From VGDP01 sp964530335 (lineage in GTDB: Bacteria > Pseudomonadota > Alphaproteobacteria > SP197), in assembly GCA_964530335.1 (NCBI GenBank), contig CAZGYG010000006.1:5977-69976 (forward strand): a DNA stretch of 64,000 bases. Direction: 5' to 3'. A program made the translations under genes and the position numbers. A model generated the notes under the pieces. It did no database searches, had not been told where the DNA came from, and saw nothing but the letters and a program-made list of their open reading frames with translations. How positions within the stretch are numbered: the first letter of the stretch is position 1; the number at the start of each line of letters is the position of its first letter. Of this stretch, positions 49,247 to 58,191 are shown piece after piece.

Positions 49247-51350
49247 CGGCGCCCTCCCCCTTGTTGTCCAGGTCGGCGAAGCGCCGGCCCTCGGCCACGA
49301 GCCGGGCGAGCAGCGGCGCCGGCTGCCAGTAATCGTGGCTCTTGCCGAACCGCTCGATCGCCGCCAGCACCTTGGGCAACCCGACCGTGTCGGCCCAGAA
49401 CATCGGCCCGCCGCGCCACGCCGGAAAGGCGTAGCCGTTGATCCAGACGATGTCGATGTCGCCGGCGCGCAGCGCGATGCCCTCGTCCAGGATGCGCGCG
49501 CCTTCGTTGACCAGCGGATAGAGACAACGTTCGACGATCTCGTCGCCGGAGACGTCGCGGCGCTGGATGCCCCGCTCCTTCGCCGCCTGGGCGATGACCT
49601 GGTCCACGAACGGATCGGGGATCGGCGTGCGGTCGCCCTTTTCGTAACGGTAGTAGCCGGCACCGGTCTTCTGGCCAAACCGGCCCGCCTCGCACAGGCG
49701 ATCGGCGACCGGCGAGGAGCGTTTCGATGGGTCGCGCTTGTCGGCGTTCGCCTTGCGCTTGCGCCAGCCGACGTCGAGCCCGGCCAGATCGCCGACCGCG
49801 AACGGCCCCATGGGGAAGCCGAAGCCGGTGATCGCCGCGTCGACGTGCGTGGGCGAGGCGCCCTCCTCCAGGAGAAACGCGGCCTCGCGGAAATAGCCTT
49901 CGAGCATGCGGTTGCCGATGAAGCCGTGGCACACCCCGGCGACCACGGGAACCTTGCGCATGCGCCGGCCGAGCTCGATCACCGTGGCCAGCGTCGTCGG
50001 GCTCGCGGTCCTGGCGCGCACGATCTCGAGCAGGCGCATGACGTTGGCTGGGCTGAAGAAGTGGGTGCCGAGCACGTCGCCGGCGCGGCCCGGCACGGTC
50101 GCCGCGATATCGTCGACGTTGAGGTACGAGGTGTTGGTGGCCAGGATCGCGCCGGGCTTGCACGTGGCGTCGAGACGTTGAAACACGTCGAGCTTGATCG
50201 GCATGTCCTCGAACACCGCTTCGATCACCATGTCCGCGTCGGCGAAGGCCGCGAGGTCGGAGACCGGCTGGATCAGGGCGAGCGCCTTGTCCGCCGCGTC
50301 CTTGGCCAGCGAACCGCGCGCCACCGACCCGGCGTAGTTCTTGCCGATGGTCGCCATGCCGCGGGCGAGCGCCGCCGGGTCGCTGTCGAACAGCTTCACC
50401 GGGATGCCCGCGTTGGCGAAGTTCATGGCGATGCCGGCGCCCATGGTGCCCGAGCCCGCGACGGCGGCCCTGGCGATCGGCTTGCGCGCCGTGTCCTTGG
50501 CGACGCCGGGCACCTTGCCCACCGCGCGTTCGGCGAAGAAGACGTGGCGCAGCGCGCGGGATTCGTCCGACGCCATGCACGCCTCGAACAGCTCGCGCTC
50601 GCGCTTGACGCCATCGTCGAACGGCCGGTCGACGGCGGCCTCGACGCATTCGATGCACGCGAACGGCGCGCGCTGGCCGCGTGCGCGTTTGGCCACGCGC
50701 TCGCGCATGGCGGCGATCGCGTCGGGAGCGGCGGCCGCCTGGCGGTCGCGCGCGCGCGGGTGCGGCCCGCCGGCCTTGACCCGCGCCTCGGCGAAGGCGA
50801 CCGCGCCCGCTTGGAAATCGCCATCGATCACCGCGTCGATGGCGCCCATGGCGTGGGCCTTCGCCGCCGGCACCGGGTTGCCCTCGACGATGACCGGCAG
50901 CGCCGCCGCGACCCCGACCAGGCGGGGCCAGCGCTGGGTGCCGCCGGCGCCTGGCGGGAACCCCAGCTTGACCTCCGGCTGGCCGACCGCGGCGTCGGGA
51001 CTGGCCACCCGGTAGTGGCAGCCGAGCGCGATCTCCATGCCGCCGCCGAGACAACTGCCCCGGAGGGCGGCGACGACGGGCTTGGGGCTGGCCTCGAACG
51101 CGACGATCACGTCGCGCAGCGTCGGTTCGCCCTTGGGCCACGGCTTGCCGAACATGCGGATGTCGGCGCCGGCGATGGTGCCCGCCCCGCCGCCCCGGAA
51201 CACGATGGCCTTCACGCGACCGTCGGCAAGCGCCTCGTTCAGCCGGGCGATGATCGCCCCGGGCACGCCAGGGCTCATGGCGTTGACCGGCGGGTTGTCC
51301 ACCGTGACGACCGCGACGGTCCCCTCGCGCGTCAGACTCGCGCCCGCCAT
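49239..51350 (-). CDS. Bifunctional enoyl-CoA hydratase / 3-hydroxyacyl-CoA dehydrogenase (FadJ/FadB-like)
   Basis: 703 residues. The crotonase domain (1-190) contains SCLGGGMEIALGCHYR and QPEVKLGFPPGAGGTQR with the catalytic glutamates. The NAD-binding domain starts at about 297 (AVAGSGTMGAGIAMNFANAG), ATNTSYLNVDDI follows, and GTHFFSPANVMRLLEIV carries the catalytic His region. C-terminal 3HCDH domains follow (GFPMGPFAVGDLAGLDVG). Together with the thiolase it gives a complete beta-oxidation turn. The ATG at 51350 is chosen from the domain start. First gene of the leftward operon 51350-43699. Confidence 0.9.
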   Translation of the reverse strand: MAGASLTREGTVAVVTVDNPPVNAMSPGVPGAIIARLNEALADGRVKAIVFRGGGAGTIAGADIRMFGKPWPKGEPTLRDVIVAFEASPKPVVAALRGSCLGGGMEIALGCHYRVASPDAAVGQPEVKLGFPPGAGGTQRWPRLVGVAAALPVIVEGNPVPAAKAHAMGAIDAVIDGDFQAGAVAFAEARVKAGGPHPRARDRQAAAAPDAIAAMRERVAKRARGQRAPFACIECVEAAVDRPFDDGVKRERELFEACMASDESRALRHVFFAERAVGKVPGVAKDTARKPIARAAVAGSGTMGAGIAMNFANAGIPVKLFDSDPAALARGMATIGKNYAGSVARGSLAKDAADKALALIQPVSDLAAFADADMVIEAVFEDMPIKLDVFQRLDATCKPGAILATNTSYLNVDDIAATVPGRAGDVLGTHFFSPANVMRLLEIVRARTASPTTLATVIELGRRMRKVPVVAGVCHGFIGNRMLEGYFREAAFLLEEGASPTHVDAAITGFGFPMGPFAVGDLAGLDVGWRKRKANADKRDPSKRSSPVADRLCEAGRFGQKTGAGYYRYEKGDRTPIPDPFVDQVIAQAAKERGIQRRDVSGDEIVERCLYPLVNEGARILDEGIALRAGDIDIVWINGYAFPAWRGGPMFWADTVGLPKVLAAIERFGKSHDYWQPAPLLARLVAEGRRFADLDNKGEGADA

Positions 51351-51399
51351 GCCCGCTGCCTCCCCCCTGCCGGTTCCATGAGTACCCCGGCGGCAAGCC

Positions 51400-52143
51400 C
51401 TAGCCAAGCGGGCCGGCGAGGTCGAGCGCCGCCCCGTCGCGCAGGATCGCCTCGGCGGCCTCGGTGTAGCGCCCGTCGGCCCGGTGCAGGACCAGGCCGG
51501 GCGCGAGCACGAGCGGCGCGCGCCGCCCGGGGCGGGCGCGCACCAGCACCCGCTTCGCCGCCGCGCCGTCGCGCGGCCACAGCGGAAACACCACGATCGA
51601 CCCTGCCCGCCCCGCGAGCGCGGCGAGCACGTCGTCGAGCCGATCGGCGCGCTGGATCGCCGTGAGCGTGCCCCCGGGCCGCACCAGCGCGAGACAATGC
51701 TCGACCCAGCGCGCGAGCCCGACATCGGGATGCTCGACGGTGGCCGCGGACCGACGGGTTCGCGCGGCACGCTGGGGCGGCAGGTACGGCGGGTTGGTCA
51801 GCACGTGATCAACCGAGCCCGGGCCGAGGGCGGCGGGCCAGCGGCCGCCGACGACCCCGACCTTGAACCGCACCCGGTCGACCGCGCCGTTGCGCCGGGC
51901 GTTGGCGCGCGCCATGCGCGCCAGCGCGGCGTCGCGATCGACGCCGACGACGCGAACGCCGGGCACGCGCCGGGCGAGGCAGAGCGCCGCCGCGCCGACG
52001 CCGCAGCCGATGTCGAGGGCGAGTTCGCCCGCGCGCGCCGGCACCGCCGCGGCGAGCAGCACCGTATCCGTCGTGGCGGCGAGCGCGCCATCGGGCTCGG
52101 TGATCGCGACCCGGCCGCCGAGCAATGTGTAACCGCGCGTCAC
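51400..52143 (-). CDS. tRNA1(Val) A37 N6-methyltransferase-like (TrmN6/YfiC)
   Basis: 247 residues. LDIGCGVGAAALCLARRV is the SAM-binding motif I, and TNPPYLPPQ the N6-adenine methylation motif IV (NPPY). A methyltransferase of this kind beside a DUF2007 gene and divergent from a polyprenyl synthase is a common alphaproteobacterial arrangement. By family it methylates A37 of tRNA-Val. GTG 52143 overlaps the DUF2007 stop by 4 bases. The C-terminal part after the catalytic domain is a little longer than in YfiC. Confidence 0.8.
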   Translation of the reverse strand: MTRGYTLLGGRVAITEPDGALAATTDTVLLAAAVPARAGELALDIGCGVGAAALCLARRVPGVRVVGVDRDAALARMARANARRNGAVDRVRFKVGVVGGRWPAALGPGSVDHVLTNPPYLPPQRAARTRRSAATVEHPDVGLARWVEHCLALVRPGGTLTAIQRADRLDDVLAALAGRAGSIVVFPLWPRDGAAAKRVLVRARPGRRAPLVLAPGLVLHRADGRYTEAAEAILRDGAALDLAGPLG

Positions 52144-52358
52144 GGGGCGCCGTCGAGCTCGCCGGCTGCGTCGAGCACGCGCCGGGCGGCGGCCGCGTCG
52201 GAGTCACCGACGACGAGCCGGCGCGGCAGCGCGCCGATGCTGCCCTCGAGGTTGCTGGTGTGACCGTCGAGCACCGTGGCTTCGATCCCGGCGTCCTTGA
52301 GGAGCGCGATCAGCCACGACAGCCGGACGAGATCGTTGGTGCGCAGGAGTTCGATCAT
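52140..52358 (-). CDS. DUF2007 domain-containing protein
   Basis: 72 residues: MIELLRTNDLVRLSWLIALLKDAGIEATVLDGH (in parts) then PRRLVVGDSDAAAARRVLDAA, the standard DUF2007 ferredoxin-like fold. Its function is unknown; the family is annotated as a putative signal-transducing protein. ATG 52358 is 26 bases from a predicted promoter of the divergent ispB-like gene. Confidence 0.85.
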   Translation of the reverse strand: MIELLRTNDLVRLSWLIALLKDAGIEATVLDGHTSNLEGSIGALPRRLVVGDSDAAAARRVLDAAGELDGAP

Positions 52359-52384
52359 GGCGCCGACAGGAAACCGGCGCGGCC

Positions 52385-52412
52385 TTGTGGACGCAAGTCC
52401 CTCTGTTATGCT
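52385..52412 (+). promoter_or_regulatory. Predicted promoter of the polyprenyl synthetase gene
   Basis: TTGTGG (52385-52390) and TATGCT (52407-52412) with a 16-base spacer lie 48 bases upstream of GTG 52460, in the gap to the divergent DUF2007 gene. Confidence 0.45.
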
Positions 52413-52459
52413 GGCGTCGCCGTGGGGGCCGCATACGTCGGCACGGAAGGGGGTCCAGC

Positions 52460-53485
52460 GTGTCCGTGATCGAGACCGCCGAGGACGGGCGCACGCGAGC
52501 CGCGACGGCCGCGACGCTCGACCGGCTTCACGCCCTGGTGGCGGAGGACCTGCAGGCGGTCAACCGCGTCATCCTCGAGCGCATGCACAGCCCGGTCGCC
52601 CTGATCCCGCAGCTCGCCGGGCACATCATCGCCGCCGGCGGCAAGCGCGTGCGCCCGATGCTGACCCTGCTGTCCGCGCGGCTGTGCGGCTATCGCGGGC
52701 GCCGGCACGTCGCGCTGGCGGCGTGCGTCGAGTTCATCCATACCGCGACGCTGCTGCACGACGACGTGGTCGACGAAAGCGATCTTCGACGCGGCAGCGC
52801 CACCGCCAACGCGCTGTGGGGCAACAAGGCGAGCGTGCTGGTCGGCGATTTCCTGTTCAGCCGCTCGTTCCTGCTCATGGTCGAGGACGGTTCGCTCAAG
52901 GTGCTCGGCATCCTGGCCGACGCGGCGGCGGTGATCGCCGAGGGCGAGGTGTTGCAGCTCACCACCGCCAACGACGTGACCACCGACGAGGACGCGTACA
53001 TGGCGGTGATCAGCGCCAAGACCGCCAAGCTGTTCGCCGCGGCGTGCCGGCTGGGCGCCGTGGTCGCCGACCGCCCGGCGGCCGAGGAACAGGCGTTGCA
53101 GAGCTACGGCCAGAACCTGGGCACCGCGTTCCAGCTCGTCGACGACGCGCTCGATTACTCGGCGCGCGAGGCCGAGCTCGGCAAGCGCATCGGCGACGAC
53201 TTCCGCGACGGCAAGATCACGCTGCCCGTGGTCCTGGCGTACCGGCGCGGCAGCGAGGCCGAGCGGCGGTTCTGGCGCCGCACGCTCGAGGACCGCGAGA
53301 TCGACGACGCCGACCTGGCCGAGGCGATCCGCCTGTTGGAAGGGCATGGCACCACGGCCGACACCATCGACCGGGCGCGGCATTTCGCCAAGGTGGCCAA
53401 GGACGCGCTGGCCCTGTTCGAGGACGGCGTGGAAAAGGGCGCATTGCTCGACCTGCTCGATTTCGTCGTCGAGCGGGCGCACTGA
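52460..53485 (+). CDS. ispB: Polyprenyl (octaprenyl/decaprenyl) diphosphate synthase
   Basis: 341 residues. GGKRVRPMLTLL binds the allylic diphosphate; ATLLHDDVVDES is the first Asp-rich motif (DDxxD) and FQLVDDALDYS the second. By family it builds the ubiquinone side chain by adding isopentenyl units. GTG 52460 is preferred because of GGAAGGGGG just upstream (52445-52453) and the normal IspB length. Product chain length (C40 to C50) cannot be set from sequence by eye. A SDR gene follows after 8 bases. Confidence 0.9.
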   Translation: MSVIETAEDGRTRAATAATLDRLHALVAEDLQAVNRVILERMHSPVALIPQLAGHIIAAGGKRVRPMLTLLSARLCGYRGRRHVALAACVEFIHTATLLHDDVVDESDLRRGSATANALWGNKASVLVGDFLFSRSFLLMVEDGSLKVLGILADAAAVIAEGEVLQLTTANDVTTDEDAYMAVISAKTAKLFAAACRLGAVVADRPAAEEQALQSYGQNLGTAFQLVDDALDYSAREAELGKRIGDDFRDGKITLPVVLAYRRGSEAERRFWRRTLEDREIDDADLAEAIRLLEGHGTTADTIDRARHFAKVAKDALALFEDGVEKGALLDLLDFVVERAH

Positions 53486-53493
53486 GAAGCGCT

Positions 53494-54219
53494 ATGGCCG
53501 CGGCCAAGACAAAGGGGTGCGCCATCGTCGTCGGCGTCGGCGGTGGGCTGGGCGCCGCGCTCGTCCGCCGTTTCGCCGCCGAGGGCCTGGCGGTCGTTGC
53601 CTCGGCGCGCAGTGGCGATACCATCGAAGCCTTGGCCCGGGCGGCCAAGAAGGCGGGCCAGAGCGTGCACGCGGTCAAGGCGGATGCGACCGACGAGGCC
53701 GACGTGCGCCGCCTGTTCGAGGCGGCCGAGGCGAAGTGCGGCGTGCCCGAGCTGGTCGTCTATAACGCCGGCGCGTTCCGGCCGAAGTCGATCCTGGAGA
53801 CCACCGTCGAGGACGTGGAGACGTGCTTTCGCACCGGCGCCCTGGGCGGCTTCCTGGTCGGGCGCGAGGCGGCCCGGCGCATGGTCGAACACGGCGCGGG
53901 CACGATCGTCTTCACCGGCGCGACGGCTTCGCTGCGCGGCAGCGCGCGCTTCTTCAACCTGGCGGTCGGCAAGTTCGCGCTGCGCGCGCTGGCCCAGAGC
54001 ATGGCGCGCGAGCTTGGGCCTAAGGGCGTGCATGTCGCCCACGTCATCATCGACGGCCAGATCGCCGGCCCCTACTACGCGAAGCTCAAGGCCGAGCGCG
54101 GCCCCGACGCCCTGCTCGAACCCGACGCGCTCGCCGACATCTATTGGGGGCTGCACCGCCAGCACCGCAGCGCCTGGACGCTCGAACTCGACGCGCGCCC
54201 GTGGGTCGAGAAGTTCTAG
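53494..54219 (+). CDS. SDR family protein with non-canonical active site
   Basis: 241 residues. VVGVGGGLGAALVRRFA is the dinucleotide-binding loop and VVYNAGAF corresponds to NNAG. The active-site helix reads ARFFNLAVGKFALRALAQS: the Lys is present but the usual Tyr is not, as in a subgroup with the tail FAxAKFALRAxAQSMARELG. ATG 53494 is 8 bases after the ispB stop codon, so it is probably in the same transcript. The substrate is unknown. Confidence 0.75.
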   Translation: MAAAKTKGCAIVVGVGGGLGAALVRRFAAEGLAVVASARSGDTIEALARAAKKAGQSVHAVKADATDEADVRRLFEAAEAKCGVPELVVYNAGAFRPKSILETTVEDVETCFRTGALGGFLVGREAARRMVEHGAGTIVFTGATASLRGSARFFNLAVGKFALRALAQSMARELGPKGVHVAHVIIDGQIAGPYYAKLKAERGPDALLEPDALADIYWGLHRQHRSAWTLELDARPWVEKF

Positions 54220-54257
54220 GCGGGCGCCAACACTTCTCGCTTGACTACGGCAATTGG

Positions 54258-54278
54258 ATACGGCACGATATGCCGTAT
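54258..54278 (+). promoter_or_regulatory. Perfect inverted repeat over the VapB start: putative autoregulatory operator
   Basis: ATACGGCA (54258-54265) and TGCCGTAT (54271-54278) are perfect inverted copies around CGATA, and the right arm overlaps the antitoxin ATG at 54277. TTGACT (54241-54246) is a candidate -35. VapB-type ribbon-helix-helix antitoxins bind such palindromes. The start codon inside the operator implies little or no leader. Confidence 0.65.
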
Positions 54279-54483
54279 GAATGATACGCAGAAGGTTACG
54301 GCTCACCTCCCGATGGAGTTGCTGCGGCGCGCGCAGGCGGTGACCCATACGGGGATCACGGAAACCTTGCGCCGCGCGCTTGACATGCTCGTGGAGGGGC
54401 AGGCGGCCGACGAACTTCGTGCGTTGCGCGGCAAAGTCCACCTCAAGATCGACCTGCGCGAGTTGCGCAAGGACAGGCGTTGA
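54277..54483 (+). CDS. VapB-type antitoxin (DUF2191-like ribbon-helix-helix)
   Basis: 68 residues. KVTAHLPMELLRRAQAVTHTGITETLRRAL is the N-terminal DNA-binding strand and helices (in parts); the C-terminus LRGKVHLKIDLRELRKDRR carries the toxin-binding segment. By family it blocks the PIN-domain RNase and represses the operon. ATG 54277 is chosen; a TTG 36 bases earlier would place the operator inside the coding region. It overlaps the toxin by 4 bases. Confidence 0.8.
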   Translation: MNDTQKVTAHLPMELLRRAQAVTHTGITETLRRALDMLVEGQAADELRALRGKVHLKIDLRELRKDRR

Positions 54484-54866
54484 TCGCCGTCGACACCAGC
54501 ACGTTGATCGCGTTTCTGGCGGGCGAGCCCGGCGACGACGTGGAGGCGCTTGATCGAGCACTCGCTGACCGTGAAGCGCGGCTGCCTCCGGTCGTCGTTA
54601 CCGAAGTCTTGAGTCCCCCGGACGTGACGACTCAGATGGTTGATCTGCTGCGCCGGCTGCCCAAGCTCGCGGTGATCGATGGATTCTGGGAACGTTCCGG
54701 GCGAACGCGAAGCAAGCTGCTAAGCCATGGGATGAGGGCCGCCATCGCCGACACGTTGATATGTCAGTCCTGCCTCGACCACGACCTGCCGCTTCTCACC
54801 CGCGATGACGACTTCAAATCCTTCGCGCGGCATTGCGGACTGAAACTCGCCGACGGCAGCCCATAA
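54480..54866 (+). CDS. vapC: VapC-type PIN-domain ribonuclease toxin
   Basis: 128 residues from TTG 54480, overlapping the antitoxin stop. The acidic catalytic set of PIN nucleases is present: Asp5 (VDTS), Glu42 (VVVTEVLS), Asp91 (AIADTLI) and Asp110/111 (LTRDDDF). By family it cleaves tRNA or rRNA at specific sites when freed from VapB. The pair is compact and self-contained; it lies beside the SDR gene with no evidence of flanking repeats, unlike the RelB/YafQ pair. Confidence 0.85.
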   Translation: MIAVDTSTLIAFLAGEPGDDVEALDRALADREARLPPVVVTEVLSPPDVTTQMVDLLRRLPKLAVIDGFWERSGRTRSKLLSHGMRAAIADTLICQSCLDHDLPLLTRDDDFKSFARHCGLKLADGSP

Positions 54867-54891
54867 TCGGACACCGACAACGAGGCACCGG

Positions 54892-55197
54892 TCAGTGGCC
54901 CTCGGCCTTAGCCTGGGCGGCGGCGAAGGTTGCCTTGGCCTCGGCGCTCGCTTCCTTCTGGTGCTTGGCCTGCCAGTCCTTGTAGGGCATGCCGTAGATG
55001 GTCTCGCGCGCGCCATCGTAGTTGATCGCCTGGCCGCGCTCCTGGGCGGCGGCGGCGTACCACTTGGCCAGGCAGTTGCGGCAGAACCCGGCCAGGTTCA
55101 TCACGTCGATGTTCTGCACGTCGGTGCGCTGGCGGAAGTGATCGACCATGCGGCGGAACACCGCCGCCTCGATCTCGGTGCGGGTCTTGTCGTCCAT
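54892..55197 (-). CDS. DUF1244 domain-containing protein
   Basis: 101 residues. AAVFRRMVDHFRQRTDVQNIDVMNLAGFCRNCLAKWY (in parts) is the signature of the DUF1244 family, conserved in alpha- and gammaproteobacteria. GMPYKDWQAKHQKEAS follows. The family has no established function. A strong AAGGAGG site (complement of 55204-55210) precedes the ATG at 55197. Single gene, convergent with vapC. Confidence 0.9.
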   Translation of the reverse strand: MDDKTRTEIEAAVFRRMVDHFRQRTDVQNIDVMNLAGFCRNCLAKWYAAAAQERGQAINYDGARETIYGMPYKDWQAKHQKEASAEAKATFAAAQAKAEGH

Positions 55198-55289
55198 GGC
55201 GGGCCTCCTTAGTTACGGCTCATGTGGGGGTGCGGCGGCCCCCTTCCTAGCCCTATGCTGCCGCCGAACGCCCATTCCCGCCAGAGCGC

Positions 55290-57143
55290 ATGTACCGACC
55301 CAACCGCCGCCCGCCGCCCGACCCGACGACGCCGCTCACGCGGGACTGGAGCTCGTTCCGCACGCTCGGCACGCTCGCGCCGCACCTATGGCCCAAGGGC
55401 AACCCCGGCATCAAGGCCCGGGTCGTGCTCGCGCTCGCCCTGCTGCTCGGGGCGAAGCTGGCCAACGTCTACGTGCCCATCCTCTACAAGCACGCGGTCG
55501 ATGCGCTGGGCGCGCAGGGCGTACTCGTGGTGCCGCTCGGGCTGATCGTCGGCTACGGCTTGATCCGTTCGCTGGCGCTCGCCTTCGCCGAGCTGCGCGA
55601 CGTGGTGTTCGCCCGGGTTGGCCAGCGGGCGATCCGGGCGACGGCGCTGGCCACGTTCCGCCACCTGCACGCGCTTTCGCTCGGCTTCCACCTGGACCGC
55701 CAGACCGGCGGGCTCAACCGCGCCATCGAGCGCGGCGTCAAGGGCATCGAGTACCTGCTGTCGTTCATGGTGTTCAGCATCGTGCCGACGCTGGTCGAGA
55801 TCGCCATGGTGTGCGGCCTGCTGTGGTACCTGTTCGGCGCCCGCTTCGCCGCGGCGACCTTCGTCACCATCGGGGTCTACGTCGGCTACACGATCGCTAT
55901 CACCGAATGGCGCACCAAGTTCCGCCGCGCCATGAACCTGATGGACGGCGAGGCCAACACCAAGGCGATCGACAGCCTGCTCAACTACGAGACGGTCAAG
56001 TACTTCGGCAACGAGGAGCTCGAGGCCGGGCGCTACGACCACGCGCTCGCCGCCTACGAATCCGCCGCGATCAAGAGCAAGGCGAGCCTGTCGTTGCTCA
56101 ACGTCGGCCAGAGCGCGATCATCGCCGCCGGGCTGATCCTGATCATGACCATGGCGGCCAAAGGCATCGTCGCGGGCCGCTTCACGCTCGGCGACTTCGT
56201 GCTGGTCAACGTCTACCTGATCCAGCTCTACATGCCGCTCAACATGATGGGCATGGCCTACCGCGAGGTGAAGCAGTCGCTGATCGACATGGAGCAAATG
56301 TTCCGCCTGGGCGAGATCGCGCCCGAGATCGTGGACCGGCCGGACGCCCGGCCGCTGGCGCCCGGCCCCGGGGCGATCGAGTTCGACGCCGTGAGCTTCG
56401 GCTACGCCGGCCGCCGGCGCTTGCTCGACGGCGTGTCGTTCCATGTGCCCGGCGGCGGCAAGGTCGCCATCGTCGGCCCGAGCGGCGCGGGCAAGTCGAC
56501 GATCGCGCGGCTGGTGTTCCGCTTCTACGACGTGGACGGCGGCGCGATCCGTATCGACGGCCAGGACATACGCGACGCGACCCAGGCCTCGGTGCGCGCG
56601 ACCATCGGCATCGTCCCCCAGGACACCGTGCTGTTCAACGACACGATCGGCTACAACATCGCGTATGGCCGCCCGGGCGCCGACGCGGCCGCGATCGAGC
56701 GGGCGGCGCGGCTCGCCCGGGTCCACGACTTCGTCAAGGCGCTGCCCGAGGGCTACGCGACCCGGGTCGGCGAACGCGGGCTCAAGCTTTCGGGCGGCGA
56801 GAAGCAGCGCGTCGCCATCGCGCGCACGATCCTCAAGGATCCGCGCATCCTGGTGTTCGACGAGGCGACCTCGGCGCTCGACACCCGCACCGAACGCGAA
56901 ATCCAGCGGAGCCTCGACGAGGTGTCGCGCGAGCGCACGACCCTGGTCATCGCGCACCGGCTGTCGACCGTGATCGACGCCGACGAGATTCTGGTGCTCG
57001 ACGGCGGCCGCATCGTCGAGCGCGGGCGCCACGCCGAGCTCCTGGCCCGCGATGGGCTCTACGCCACCATGTGGCGCCGCCAGCAGGAGGCGGAGGTGCG
57101 CGCCGGGACGGAACCGGAAAGGGCGCTGACCGGCACCGATTAG
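55290..57143 (+). CDS. ABC transporter of the ATM1/HMT1 type (fused permease and ATPase)
   Basis: 617 residues. The membrane domain (about 40-340) has six predicted helices and YETVKYFGNEELEAGRYDHAL, the ATM1-specific motif. The ATPase has GPSGAGKST (Walker A), LSGGEKQRVAIARTIL (signature), ILVFDEATSALD (Walker B) and VIAHRLSTV (switch His). By family it exports glutathione-linked or metal-thiolate compounds needed for iron-sulfur biogenesis or metal resistance. A TATGCT at 55254-55259 is a possible -10 element; no -35 is clear. Confidence 0.9.
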   Translation: MYRPNRRPPPDPTTPLTRDWSSFRTLGTLAPHLWPKGNPGIKARVVLALALLLGAKLANVYVPILYKHAVDALGAQGVLVVPLGLIVGYGLIRSLALAFAELRDVVFARVGQRAIRATALATFRHLHALSLGFHLDRQTGGLNRAIERGVKGIEYLLSFMVFSIVPTLVEIAMVCGLLWYLFGARFAAATFVTIGVYVGYTIAITEWRTKFRRAMNLMDGEANTKAIDSLLNYETVKYFGNEELEAGRYDHALAAYESAAIKSKASLSLLNVGQSAIIAAGLILIMTMAAKGIVAGRFTLGDFVLVNVYLIQLYMPLNMMGMAYREVKQSLIDMEQMFRLGEIAPEIVDRPDARPLAPGPGAIEFDAVSFGYAGRRRLLDGVSFHVPGGGKVAIVGPSGAGKSTIARLVFRFYDVDGGAIRIDGQDIRDATQASVRATIGIVPQDTVLFNDTIGYNIAYGRPGADAAAIERAARLARVHDFVKALPEGYATRVGERGLKLSGGEKQRVAIARTILKDPRILVFDEATSALDTRTEREIQRSLDEVSRERTTLVIAHRLSTVIDADEILVLDGGRIVERGRHAELLARDGLYATMWRRQQEAEVRAGTEPERALTGTD

Positions 57144-57212
57144 CCTGTCGTTGCCTAAGGCTACGGCCTGGCCCATTGTGGCGCTCGCATCGCGCAGCGC
57201 GGAGTCCCGCCC

Positions 57213-58169
57213 TTGCCCAGGCCTCAGCATTACGGCGTCCAGCGCGTCGCGATCGTCGGCGGCGGCGTCATTGGCAGCGGCTGGGCCGCGTACTTCCTCG
57301 GCCGCGGGCTCGACGTCATCGCCACGGACCCGCACCCGGACGGCGAGGCGCGGATTCGCGCCGCGGTCGCCAACGCCTGGCCGGCGCTCGAGCGCATGGG
57401 CCTGGCACCCAGCGCGGATGCGCGCCGGTTGAGCTACGCCAAGACGGTCGCGGAAGCCGTGGCGAGCGCCGATTTCATCCAGGAAAGCGCGCCGGAGAAC
57501 GAGGACCTCAAGACCAAGTTGATGGTCGATATCGACGCCGCGGCGCCACCCGATGTCGTCATCGCCTCGTCGACCTCGGGTCTCCTGCCCAGCCGGTTCC
57601 AGCGCCTGGCGAAGCAGCCGGAGCGCATCCTGGTCGGCCATCCGTTCAACCCGGTTTATCTGCTGCCGCTGGTCGAGGTGGTCGGCGGCGCCCAGACCAG
57701 CGAGGACGCCAAGGACTGGGCGGTGGCGTTCTACAACGCCATCGGCAAGCGCGCGCTCAAGTGCCGCATGGAGGTGCCGGGCTTCATCTCGGACCGGCTG
57801 CAGGAGGCGTTGTGGCGCGAGGCCTTGCACCTGGTCAACGACGGCATCGGCACGACCGCCGAGGTCGACGACGCCATCCGCTTCGGCCCCGGCCTTCGCT
57901 GGGCGTTCATGGGCTCGTTCCTAACCTATCACCTGGCCGGGGGCGACGCCGGCATGGCCCACTTCATCGAGCAGTTCGGGCCCGCGCTCGAGCTGCCGTG
58001 GACCAACCACAAGGGACCGGCCATGTCGCGCGATCTCGTGGAACGACTCGTGATCGGCACCCGCGATCAGGCCGCCGGTCTCACGGTCAAGGAGCTCGAA
58101 CGCAAGCGCGACGACGTGCTGATCGGCATCATGGAGTTGCTGCGCGAGCGCTGGTATACGAAGACGTAA
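57213..58169 (+). CDS. L-carnitine dehydrogenase-like 3-hydroxyacyl-CoA dehydrogenase family
   Basis: 318 residues. RVAIVGGGVIGSGWAAYFLGRG is the NAD motif, SSTSGLLPS corresponds to the substrate loop, and LVGHPFNPVYLLPLVEVVGG has the catalytic His. ERWYTKT ends the protein, as in carnitine dehydrogenases. By family this branch (about 320 residues, no CoA substrate) oxidises L-carnitine to 3-dehydrocarnitine. The start is TTG 57213. The BKACE gene follows after 22 bases, which is the standard dehydrocarnitine pathway order and supports the assignment. Confidence 0.82.
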   Translation: MPRPQHYGVQRVAIVGGGVIGSGWAAYFLGRGLDVIATDPHPDGEARIRAAVANAWPALERMGLAPSADARRLSYAKTVAEAVASADFIQESAPENEDLKTKLMVDIDAAAPPDVVIASSTSGLLPSRFQRLAKQPERILVGHPFNPVYLLPLVEVVGGAQTSEDAKDWAVAFYNAIGKRALKCRMEVPGFISDRLQEALWREALHLVNDGIGTTAEVDDAIRFGPGLRWAFMGSFLTYHLAGGDAGMAHFIEQFGPALELPWTNHKGPAMSRDLVERLVIGTRDQAAGLTVKELERKRDDVLIGIMELLRERWYTKT

Positions 58170-58191
58170 ATCGACACGGGGAGGACGAGCC

